A stretch of 64,000 bases of DNA from Ignelater luminosus. Lineage: Eukaryota > Arthropoda > Insecta > Coleoptera > Elateridae. Below, piece after piece: positions 48,573-59,780 of the stretch (its first letter is position 1; every line of letters begins with the position of its first letter). The position numbers were made by a program, and so were the translations under genes. The stretch spans positions 309,632 to 373,631 of the forward strand of contig VTPC01090550.1 of NCBI GenBank assembly GCA_011009095.1, read 5' to 3'. Under the pieces are notes generated by a model. That model searched no databases and was not told where the DNA came from. It worked only from the letters and a program-made list of their open reading frames with translations.

Positions 48573-48929
48573 TTCAGTCAAAAATGCGCCTGCCAAATAT
48601 TTGGACTCATTTTCAAAACAGCCTGTATAAGTATAGTGCAGACTTGCAGAGCACTGACAGCGCCTGCACTAGTGAGTGTAGCCATATTACACTAGAAAGT
48701 ATCAATTGCTAGAGAACGCGTGGGTGTAGAAACCACGTCTTTCCTGAACGCGTTTCATGCAGTGTTAGCTGGTGTTGAAAATTTTTCTCCTTACCCATCT
48801 AACAAAAATGTTGTCAATAACGATATGAGAATTCACAAGTTCAAAAATTCTTAAAATCGCTTTGTTGTTTACAAACAGAATACAGAGATGTTTAGGTCCC
48901 CAATGCGACAACTTTATTTGAAGATTTAT

Positions 48930-49330
48930 AAAAATCTCCAGTCGGCCATTTCGCCTCCTTGCACACGTGCCGTACCTGCAATAACTCTTAACGCAGCCTT
49001 CTCCATAAGTATAAAGTATTCGATAGCGAGATATATTTATCCACAACTGTCTTATTGACTACCCGACTGCAATTCTATGAACACCAACTCTCCTACGCAA
49101 TACCCTCAAAACCGATTTTCAGGTACAAGATGTGCTTTTTTCAAGTAAAAGGGCGTATTACACTTGCTGCGCATTTCTACCTTCTCTTTACGGTGGTTAA
49201 TGTTTCGAGTCGAATGGACGTACTGTTCCTAAATCTTCAAAATCCCTCAGGTCGTTTTAACCGAATTTGGAGGCGAAATACACAAAGGTTTGCGAGAGCT
49301 ACATGCCGAATCTCAGCATTAACTACCTTA
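48930..49330 (+). repeat. Dispersed repeat related to 16820-16870 and 19320-19550
   Basis: GCCTCCTTGCACACGTGCCG (48953) matches 16838, and the later part (49116-49320) matches 19376-19505. The two halves thus have separate partners, suggesting a longer parent element. Confidence 0.55.
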
Positions 49331-51370
49331 CAATAGAATACAAAGTTTCAAAGATCTTTTTGGAAATATTCAAAATTTGCTTACAGAATCACGTACGGGC
49401 CACTGAAGTAAGTACATTTACAGCAGAAGATTCGTCTTTATAGTTCAAAGGGTGTCCATGCTAGGGCCGTATTTGCACCGTTTTCAGTTTCTTTGCGTTT
49501 TTGACTTGGAAAAAAAATTATATAAAACCTTTTTTGTTTCCTATTCCACGGCGCCTACGAGGCTAGCAATTACACTTTCCCAGGATCTCAGAGAACTACT
49601 CCAGAAAGTTTCAAACGGAGACTAATTATATTTTATTCTTCCATTCCACCCCCAAGACAGGTGCATACCACTGGTATTCACTTAAGCTTCTTGCTCTGAT
49701 GACGGCCTTTAGATTTAAAAAAAACTCAGCTCGATCGAATCGGGTTTTTTTCTAGTAGATAGAGATGCACCCGCAGAATACAAATCTCAAATATCAGATC
49801 GAACGAACCATTCGGGCGGTTAAGGTAGGAGTTGCAAAATTCGCAAATGCCCGAATGGTTTTTGGAGGAAATTCGGGGTTTCTTGGTTTACCACCGGCAA
49901 TTCGTTTCCATTGATTAGAGGAATAAAATAATTATTGGTGCAGTTCGCATAGAAATTACTATTATCCTATTTGTTTTCTTCTGTAAAATCCAGGGATGTA
50001 AAAGATGTCAAATATCATTTTCGTTACGCTTTTTCATTTGGATGTTTCTCAAGATATCGTTTTTGATACGCTTCTGGGCTTTATAAACAATTTCGTTTTG
50101 TTTAAGGGTTAATTTCATTCTTAGTTTTTCATTATTAGGTTTTTAAAATCATAGTTTTCTTGAAATTCCTGTTCTGGACGTCAATATAAACCAAAATTCA
50201 TAGTCTATTACAATAACTACGTTGCTTGCAACACGTTTTTGTTAACTCGGCAGCAGACTGCAGGATCGGGAGGCGAATTTATAGCGATCCCGCCAAGTGT
50301 TCAACATCAGTACGCGTATCGTCGACTGAATTATTCATCTGAACCACTTACTGATTCGCGCACGCTACTATCAGCATGCGTTTATTTGCTCTGTTTTTAT
50401 TCAGATAAGTAAAACAACGCGCTGGAGACTTTCAGTTTAAATAAAAAGATACTTTTTAAACATATCTACTCAGTTTTTTAACTTCCAGTGGAACACAATT
50501 TACTGAAGAGACCCTCAAAAGAACATTCATTATTAATGTCAACTCTCGTCTACTTAATTTGGTTACGGTTAGTCGCATGTCTAAAGGCTAGGGTTGAAAC
50601 TAAACCGTGTAAGACAGGGCAGGACAGCATGTAAAAAATCGATATAAGAATTGAATGGTCACTACTCCCGGTATGAGCCGACTGACTTGGGACAAATTCG
50701 TGCCAGTGCTATTTGTAGATTCCGTCGGAAGCCAGTTGTTATAAAATAAAATATAAACACAACATAAAAAAACCATCGTCATTAGGTTCATTACTGATTT
50801 TCTCGCTGCTACAGGGGTTATTGTTCAACGTTAAATTTGATAAGACTAAACGTCAGTATATAAAGTTTGAGATTATTAAAATCTAAATCTTAAAGAAAAA
50901 AAAACGCCCTAAAATAGCCAAAAAGTGTACTGTTCCACCATGACAATGCAGCCGTGTCGCTCAGCAACAATTGAGTGAAACTATTCCGCATCCGCCATAT
51001 TCGTCCGATCAAGCTGTTCCCGAAACTTGAAACTTTCCTAGCTCAGCATAAACGTTGGGATAGGTCCATTGAACTGCCATGGAACTATATTGAAAAATAA
51101 AGTACCTACTTTAAAAACTCTTTAATATCAAACCAAATTCCTGATCAAACCACACTTAGTGACACAACTTTTAGGAAAACAAACTTGAAAAATTAAAACT
51201 AGTTCTACTAAAAAACAGTCAGATATAAAATAAAAATGATAAGAATGGAAAAAGTACCGCAAGAGTCCAAATCTAGCAATTTCACCAATAAGTCATACCA
51301 TAACCATGAAAAATTAAAGCTGCATGCAAAAAAATAAATAAGATAACCATAAAACGACACACTCTATATA
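49331..51370. other. Intronic DNA with an inverted repeat partner
   Basis: The section 49430-49750 is the reverse complement-type partner of 24450-24800 (GGGCCGTATTTGCACCGTTT at 49464). The remainder is AT-rich and unrecognised. Confidence 0.45.
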
Positions 51371-53722
51371 CCGTGTACGGAAAGGCCTGTAGAGAATTTC
51401 CAAAATGGATTCAAGAGCCCGTTGAATATTCTACGAATTTAGCATCAACACACGTCATTGAAATTGCTTAGAGTAAAAAAAAAAATAGTCAGACTTAAAT
51501 CGAGTGGTATATAGAACGATCGGTTATTGTTTACATTTGGTTTTGTCTTCACTTGGTTTTTGACGTTTCTCGACATTTAAATGTGAAATATGATGTGAAT
51601 GAACAAGTAAAACGCCTCGCACAAAATTGTGTGTTTATTTTACTAAAATGATTACAACTATAGAATATTTACATTTTTAAATAATTTTCCAAGTAGTAAT
51701 TACGGGTTTTATTTAAGTTGAAATGAACTGTAAATCGCAGAAATCTATTAATGATACTTTTAGGTTATTTTCATCAAACACTTACAATTACTAATCTTTG
51801 ATGGTATTATAAATTCATTTTATTACACAAATACTAAAAATGGGATTTTATGGTGTACAATCTACTACAAGAACACAATTAAGGTGTGCGACAAATTATA
51901 AATGTGTTTAATTTTCATTAAGTTTCGACAAGAATTACATTATTTTTATTGACAGGTGAATCAAAAGTCACTAAATAAATTTTCAGTCGGTGTTGACTAG
52001 TTGATTCTGCTTAGGTGTTAGAATAAACCAGCAACTACCCTTGGAATATGGAAGTGGAGTATGTTCACAACGATAAAGGTGCATTGCATGAAATTACATC
52101 CAAAACTGAATAGCAGTAGTGGTTTCAGCAAGTGAATAAATGATTATGAATATGTAGTTATTATACATGTGGAAAATACTTTTACAAGAAGAAATTATAA
52201 GAAACCCATCCTCTTTTATCAGGGATTTATTTTACAAATTTGTGATGCATATCGAAGGACATCTAATTTAGTGTTAATAAATTAGTATAACAAATAATAT
52301 TATTTAATCCAAGGTTGTACTATGATACTGTTACTGTAATAATTTTTATAACTATTGGTTCTGAATGTGTTTTAAAATAAATAATTTTACAATAAAATGT
52401 ACCTACCTACTCTATAAAATCTTTGATGTTCACTTCAGCTTCTTAATAACAAGTTGTAAGAACAAGCTTTTTACAATAATGTAAGCATAGAAAGTATTAC
52501 TTACTATACTTGCAATTAGAAAATGAAGCGCTAAAAGTAAGTACATAAATCTCTTTATTTAATAATAACAATTTTAGTATGTGGGTTGGAAAATTTTCTT
52601 TGTTTCATTTTATGCACATTTAAAAATGTACTACCTAGATCCAATATTAATAATTTATAAAACTTGTTAAAGTTTCTAAATTAGATTAACTGTAAGCTGT
52701 TATTTCAAAAATTATTTTTTTGGAGGATCATAGGAATGTAGTAATAGGAACCTAGAATAGAAATAATTAGTACTTAATATGATTATATTATAGTAAAAGA
52801 CATAACATACAATAGCTAATTGAGGGTCTTCAGATATTATTTTATTAGATAAATGCCCAACAAGAGGATGGATTTCTTATTATTTCTTCTTGTAAAGCAT
52901 TTTCTACGTGTGTGATAATTGCATATCTATAACTCATTCATTCACTTGGCAAAACCATTACCGTTATTCAGTTTTGGATGTCATTTTATGCTTATCATTG
53001 TGAATATACTCCACTTCCAAATTCCGTCGGTAGCTGCTGGTGTTGATTATTATAGCTAACAGAATCGACTAATCAACACAGACTGGAAATTGTAAAGTGA
53101 TCTTCGATTTACCTCTCAATAAAAGTAGACAATTTTTATGCAACTTGCAGATTCTTGTCACAACCTAATGAAAATTAAGGACAGTGATAAATAAAACATT
53201 TACAATTTGCTACATATCTTAATTGTTTTCTTGTTGTAGATTTTATAGCATAAAATTCCATTTCAAGCATTTGTGTAACAAAATTATTGTCTTATACCAT
53301 CAAAGATTAGGAATTGAAACTGTTGGGTGAAAATAACCTAAAAGTATCTTCAACAGATTTCTGCGGTGTACAGTTGATTTTAACTTAAAAAACGTAATTA
53401 GTACTTAGAGAATTATTTCAAAATGTAAATAGCCTATAGTTATAATCATTTTAGTAAAATAAACACACAATTTTTGTGCGAGGCGTTTTACTTGTTCATT
53501 CACATTTAAATGTCAAGAAACGTCAAAAACCAAGTGAAAACAAAACCAAATGAAAACAATAACCGATCATTCTATACGTCACTCGCTCTAAGTATGGGTA
53601 TCTTTTTCTTACTCGAGGCAATTTCAATGACGCGTGTTGATACTAAATTCGTAGAATATTCAAAGAGCTCTCGAATTAATTCCGAAATTTTCTACAGGTT
53701 TTTCCCTATGTCGCGCCTTCCG
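51371..53722. mobile_element. Giant foldback element, copy 2 (about 2.35 kb)
   Basis: It has the same design as the copy at 27133. Arms span about 51371-52240 and 52850-53722. AAAGGCCTGTAGAGAATTTC (51381) faces GAAATTTTCTACAGGTTTTT (53683); CGATCGGTTATTGTTTACAT (51519) faces ACAATAACCGATCATTC (53555); GAAACCCATCCTCTT (52201) faces AAGAGGATGGATTTC (52862). The two copies are clearly homologous but diverged by many substitutions and small indels, so both are old. No coding capacity is seen. Confidence 0.82.
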
Positions 53723-56700
53723 TAGGGCATACGATATATGAATTTTGGCAAACTCACTGTGTTACTTATACAAAATGGGCTTCGGAAGACCCATGTTTAC
53801 TTATAGAAACAATTTTCGCTTAGAATCACCTGAAATATCGTACTGTATTCTACCCACCCACCCATATACCCTGTATGACGAAAGGCATTCCTAACTAGTA
53901 TAAGATTATTTTACATTTTTATCATCGCATAATATTTATGTATTTCCGGCATAAGAACAGTTAACTTAAATGTTTGTTTCTGGTCTCCCACTGAACGCCA
54001 ACTTCGTTATTGGATTAGTTTACTAGAAGGGTAATCATTTAACGGCAATAGATTTTAAACAAATCTAAAATTTTGCAATTGATAATTTCTTATTACAGCA
54101 AATTTAATTAAATAATTAAAGCGTGTATGTGATACCGATAATGGATATTTTTCAAAGAAAATGAACTTAATCTTAACTGTTTTTTGGTTTCATTTAATCA
54201 AACCTATACTAATCTGTCTAGTAGTCTTAAAATCGAAAAGGCTTCTAAATAAATTCTGTTTATTAAACCGGCAAGGTCTGATCAGGTTGTTTTCGTGTCT
54301 ACAGGAGAAAAATCTATTTATATCCTTGAAAAACAGCATACGTATAGAATAAAAATTGTTCTTTTTCCAATTTTCTATCCCGTCACAGAGATGGAGAAAA
54401 AAAGTAATTTCAACCTACACAAATATACTAAGTTTGTGTATTTCATGCTCGATTTCATATTCATATTCAAAGCGAGGAAGTGGTTATTTATCATCAGGAT
54501 AAATAAATCAGGAAATTGTCCTTGAGAAAAATAAGAACAATATTGATTCAACGAGCACCTGAAACCGATGGCACGTGGGCGAAAAGATTAATGTATGTTG
54601 AAATTCAAGCGGAACAATTTAAATTATAACCTTACATAACTGTCAATTACAGACAGTCGAAAATGGCCCGAATATACACACATAAAATGTTTGATCTTTC
54701 GACTTTTTACTGGTATATCAAAAGGTTACCGATGCGGGGGCTTTTTTGATATATCTTCACTGGTTTTTAACGTTTGTTAAATTATATAATTGATGCGATT
54801 ATATGTGGATTGTACAACCGAAACTTGTAAATGTGATGTGTGATGTGGGACGAAGATGTTAAAACGTCACGTTCACAATGTAAATGTAAAGCGTAGAGAG
54901 AGAATGTCAGTTAATCTAGTTCCATTTAATCCTCTAACCAGCGATATATGTAATTTCCTCGGCAACTAAAGCTTTCGATCGGGTAATGTAAGCTATTTAT
55001 AATAAATTGATGTTTACGAATTTCCTGTTGTATTCGACTATTTGCATATTATACCTTTCAGCAGTGGTAAGAAACCTTTTAATATGTTAATTGATGATAT
55101 TTGCTTGCAATGACGCAAAAAAGATGAAGTTCATTAAAAAGAAAGGTCAAATATAATTATTGCATTGATTGCAGTGAATGCACACCAATTTAATAAAAAC
55201 CTCCCTCGGGGATTCTCATTGTTTATGACAGACAGTAACAAGTGGAGAAATTTTGTTCACACCAAGAAAAATGCAATTTGTAACTATTGTGAGCTGCCAC
55301 ACAATTACTGAACGCACCCTAACTTAGTACAATAATATATTCCCCAAGAGAGCAGTGATTGTTAATGGTTAACAGTAATACACAGGGAAATTCCCTTACT
55401 GAGGATGAAATTTAATTAAAAAAGAGATTTTTGCATATTATTATTTGCTCTTTGTTACCTTTTATTTTTATCAGCTTTAATTTAAAAAGGTAGATATTAA
55501 TTATTGTCATCGCTTTTGTTTTGAGTTACATAAATTGGATGCGGATGAAAAAGTATTATTTGAAAAACAAAAATACAAATATATACATGAAAGTCGATAC
55601 AGACTCCGGTCAGATACATTTTGAATCAGTTGTTGCTTTTTTTGTCATCTGATAAAAGGAAATGTACATTAATCTTAAAGTTGAAATTTTAGAAAATTCA
55701 AATATTAACAATTTGAGACTTAAGGTTTATATTTATAGTCTACAAATCTATTCTAAAATTGTAACAATGAAAATCAACATATGCTGGACTGTAATGCGTT
55801 CGTATCATAACTTTGAGTCATTCAAAAATGTAAGAAGCCTATCCAAACTAGAAAGAAGATGAAGTCATTCAGTTTCGAAACTTCAAAGCAGAAATTTTAT
55901 AAAACAATTTTGCAAGAATTATATAAATGCAGAACCATTGGAAAATTGACCAAGAAAGATGGTTTTGTAGGCTGTGGTGATGGTGATATACAAATTATTT
56001 AAACGTAAATAGAAAATATTAATAAAAATCAGCACTTTCTTACGGTTTTCCGATGATCTTTATTTTATAACGCAAAATTTACAAAAAAATATTTACCTTA
56101 CCAGCTAGCACTAAGTCGGCGGCTTCTGGGCAGGAGTCAGGATTGGAGCTTACACATAATAAAATTGTAATGATTGTTTGAAACTTCTCTTTTCAGGGCA
56201 AGCTAACAGAGATCCATTTAAAACTGGACTAAGACGATTTTATTTAAAGAAATAAATCTTAAATGGCTGCTGTGAAAGAGCGAGGAAATTCAAAGAAATG
56301 GTATCCGATACATCAAGCTTGAAAACTCCTCAAAAATCCGATTATTTTGCATTTAGGTTATGGTGGATCCTTACGCTAATAATAACATTATAAGAGTTAT
56401 TGAACAGATTTGCAAGTTTTTTCCGTCACAACATTTTTTCGATATTTTTTAGACAATTATTCTTATAAGTAAAGAATTCAAGAAGCCAGGAATTAATTTT
56501 CAGTATAATAAAAAGAAAGTCGAGAATAGGAACCATTTAACCCACATGTCTAAAAAGCTGTCTGAAACTTAGTGACTGAAATCGAGAAATCGCTGTAGAC
56601 ACTCTTCGCTATTGTTTTAAAGCCAACTAAAGTTGGATTCGGTTCCAGAGATATGCATCTAAGGTAGGTAATAGGTTCCTCCCATTCCTAGTGGGATGCT

Positions 56701-57625
56701 ACAAGGATTTCAAATCTGAGCAAAAATTATTCATAGCGGGAAAACGAGAAGATGAAATCTGGCATGTGTAGAAGGTAAACAAGTAAAGAAAAGACGCTCG
56801 TTTGTGCCAAACTGCAAAATGCACGAAAATCTTCAACTATTCTAGATGGTTATAGAATAGACGCTTTTCCCAACCCCACTAGAGTAATAGCCGGGTTCTT
56901 TGTGCCCTATCTACGAAACGAAAAGCCAGTCATATCGACAAAGGGCTGCTTTAGTTATGTAGGTTAGGGTAGTAATAGGTTAAGAATAACACTAGTCTTA
57001 GCGCTACCCGTCATAGACCGATGGGTAGCGTTGATATACGAGAAGCGGCTGCTGCCCCTATTTACAATAGCTGATTTCGCATAAGACTATCTTTATTAGT
57101 CTCATACTCTTCCACATACAAGAGCAAACGCGGTAGGAAGCTTGTTAAGTATACCTGGGTGTTGGTTAGTGTCAGAGAATTTGCTTACTATCTCTACATA
57201 ATACAATCTTTTACGTGTTGGTGTTAAATTTATAAAAATGATTATTTTTCCGAAAAGTAAACCAGATAGGTTGGTAGCAGTTATAAAGAAAGTTGTCACA
57301 AATATGATGCAAATTCCAAAAATCGAATAAAAAGTAGGGTGTTCCATTTAAAAAACCAAAGTTAGGTAGCGCCACCTGGCGGCGACGCATTTAATTTAAA
57401 AACTTTTTATCACAAAATATGTGCCCCTACCTTACATTTATAAAAATGTTTTCAGAATTTTAAAATCTGCATTCGTTCCCGAGATATCGCGCTGTCCCAT
57501 TCCTCGCTGAACACACTGTATACAGTGCGAGAGTATTATAGTGTGCAAACACAAATGAAGATATCAAAATAAGAAAGAAACATGTTAATCATTTATGGAG
57601 GAGGACATAGAATACACAATTAATT
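53723..57625. other. AT-rich intronic DNA, mostly unrecognised
   Basis: The section 57340-57545 has GTAGGGTGTTCCATTTAAAA at one side and CCCGAGATATCGCGC at the other, which looks like a decayed mariner-type small element. Nothing else is nameable. Confidence 0.4.
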
Positions 57626-58092
57626 CAATCATAGAGGTCGCTGTGTTCGCTCTCGCATACATAATCTCAAAATCTTAAATGGCACTTTATCACTTGTAAT
57701 ACGTTATTGGAAAGGGAATAACAGCAGCAATCTTCTGGTGGTAACAAAATTCAAATAGGCCTACTTGATCGAAAGTTACAGCACAAAACGTCTATATAAT
57801 AGACACATTTCAATTGTTTTGGTGTTTTTTCCGAATATGAAACAGAAGAACGTAAACATCTTTAATTGAATAATTTAAATTGAATTAAGTAGTTAACGCG
57901 ATTTAAATTCCTAAATGAAGTTAGACATTTTGTGCTGTAACTTTCGATCAAGTAGGCCGATTTAAATTTTGTTACCACCAAAAGATAGCTATTGCTATTT
58001 CCTTTCTAACGACGTATCGCAAGTGGTAGAGTGTCATTAAAGATTTTGAGATTATGTGTGCGAGAGTAAACGTAGCGACCTCTATGAATGAG
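57626..58092. repeat. Inverted repeat, arms about 170 bp, loop about 125 bp
   Basis: The left arm 57626-57798 (CATAGAGGTCGCTGTGTTCG, CAAATAGGCCTACTTGATCG, AAGTTACAGCACAAAACGTC) pairs with 57923-58092 (GACATTTTGTGCTGTAACTT, CGATCAAGTAGGCCGATTTA, GTAGCGACCTCTATGAATG). By eye the arms agree at roughly 80-85% of positions. A MITE-type hairpin element is the likeliest explanation. Confidence 0.75.
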
Positions 58093-59608
58093 TTACGTTC
58101 TTCTCAGAGTATTCAGAAATTAACAACATTATGAAAATGTATATCTGTAAGTTCCCAAATTAGATTTACAACTTTACAATTAGGAAATTCTGGCGTCAAA
58201 TATACTTGCTCCGGTCCTGTATACTCAATGTTTTTAGGTCGAGTTAACAAAGTAAAAGATCTTTACCGCTTTGAAATTATAAAACAAAAATTTAAATGCA
58301 AAGCTGTCACCTGCCATTAAAACTGTTTAATTACGAAGTTATGACTCATTTATTAAAGCGATCTCCGTCACGCAATAAAATAATTGCAAATCCGATTAAA
58401 ATCAGTTTACAGAAACTAAAAAACGCAAAAGGGTTAGTTATTACAAACAGTTTTATAAGTATTTAGATCAATCTTACAATATCAATAAAATGTTTTATGG
58501 AGAAAACACACGAAAAGCCATTTATTAATGTAGGTGGGCACTAGAATGACAAAGAAATGACCAAAATCATTCAATTCAGCTGTCTAAATTGCCAATGCCA
58601 AAATGCTAATTGCACATTGATTGTGAAGCAATTCTAAAAGTACAGAGATGACGCAAATTCATTTAAATTTATTGCACATTTCCCCTTATAAAAGTCCTCC
58701 ATTTAAGATACTTTTTTTTTCATTCGTCTTCAATAAACCATTTTTGTACTCATTTTTAGAATCAAACAATGAATTATGTAACTTAGTTAAACCAATTTCT
58801 GACAAAGCAGGGATGCAATATCAGTATATAAGGGTGCATAAATTATCATCGTAACATTTCCCTCTACCAACTTCAAATCCTGCCGTGAATATTTCAGCAG
58901 TTGCTAAATCTGAAGTTTCGAACCGTACTTTAAATGACTAATTCGGAACTCGGTAATAAACTGCACATGCCGTGATTGTAATTCTCATGCAGTGGCACTA
59001 ATAGCTAGTAGCTAGGTAATTATAGTGGTAGTAACAAACGCGTGCAGGTCTAGTTTATAAATCAAAAAAGAAATAAAAGGTGATATCTAAATACCTACCC
59101 TGTACCAAGTGGCCACCTGAGGTGCGAAAGTATCAGCAACAAAAACAAAAAAAAAACACTCAGTGTTAATTTACAAGACTGTCAATTTTTAACAGACACA
59201 AGACTACAGCTACAAATCGCTACTATAATACTCCTGTGCGATTATCCTTTACATAAGTTACAAAAAAATTTGTTATTACGATAGATACAATGTACATTCT
59301 TAATTCAATTCAGTGCTATATACAAACTATCTACAACCTACTCGTGAGAAAGCCAAGTTCGTTTAGTTTCATAGTAGTAAAAAGTTGCATAATTACAAAT
59401 ATACAAAGTTAAGTAGAATACAAAGTTGTTTTTGTGCAATTTTGTAATTCCATAATAAAGTTGTTCTAAAAAAAGTCTTCAATTATTTGTAAAAGTATGT
59501 TTGCCAAAACTTTAAAATAAAATTTCCAAGAAAATAAGTTTTATTTTATGGTTTTGGCATTAGAATAAGATACAGACTTTTCAAGAAATTCTAAAAAGGA
59601 AAAATTAC
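58093..59608. other. Start of the long Shank intron
   Basis: It holds a satellite-like fragment at 58093-58200 (ATTAACAACATTATGAAAAT, GATTTACAACTTTACAATT). The rest, up to the donor at 59608, is AT-rich and shows no repeat I can trace. Confidence 0.5.
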
Positions 59609-59780
59609 CTTGGGTAGCGCGGCGAGACACTGTTGTTTTACGTCCCATACTAGTTGGTCCCGAGGAAACTGTAGGCACTTCTGCACATTGAGCTCGGGTA
59701 CGTGTATACGCACCAAGAGGAAACCCTCGTCGGGGCCGCGCTCCCCGTCCTCCTCCATGGCCGTTACTATCTCTTCACAT
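59609..59780 (-). CDS. Shank: Shank/Prosap exon a: probable start codon and first half of the SPN domain
   Basis: This is the first recognisable coding exon of the synaptic scaffold Shank (Prosap). The minus strand reads a pyrimidine-rich acceptor ending CCAG at 59781, then 22 nt, then ATG at 59758 in a good Kozak context (GGCCATGG). Fifty codons follow to a donor (AAG|GTAATTT) at 59608. The peptide contains LLVRIHVPELNVQKC and LVWDVKQQCLAALPK, which match the start of the Shank N-terminal (SPN) domain, a ubiquitin-like fold that in mammals binds Rap/Ras GTPases. Arg17, in the VRIHVP stretch, aligns with Arg12 of mammalian Shank3. The frame stays open upstream of the ATG to the acceptor (seven codons), so an earlier start in an upstream exon is possible. 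The exon ends in phase 0 and joins exon b in frame. The acceptor implies at least one more 5' exon, not identified here. Confidence 0.9.

Larger units (their letters stand above)
15933..59608 (-). other. Shank intron between exons a and b, about 43.7 kb
   Basis: It is bounded by a GT donor at 59608 and an AG acceptor at 15933. It holds most of the transposon relics listed separately, including both giant foldback elements and three of the five GC-array modules. No other exon of a host gene is recognisable in it. Confidence 0.85.
1..59780 (-). other. Shank: Partial Shank/Prosap transcription unit (three exons, two complete giant introns)
   Basis: The three exons share the minus strand, run in the expected order, have compatible phases (0, 0, 1) and together give one continuous conserved N-terminus. 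The gene therefore spans at least 59.8 kb and continues past coordinate 1. The window holds only about 460 coding bases of it. Shank proteins are master scaffolds of excitatory postsynaptic densities and also occur in epithelia; in Drosophila the single Shank acts at glutamatergic synapses. The promoter and the 5'-most exon are not identified and could lie in 59781-64000 or beyond. Confidence 0.88.

Noticed and set aside
27133..53722. CRISPR-like or phage-like structure from repeated blocks
   Set aside because: The repeats are long inverted arms, not short direct repeats with spacers, and the sequence is clearly from an animal genome.
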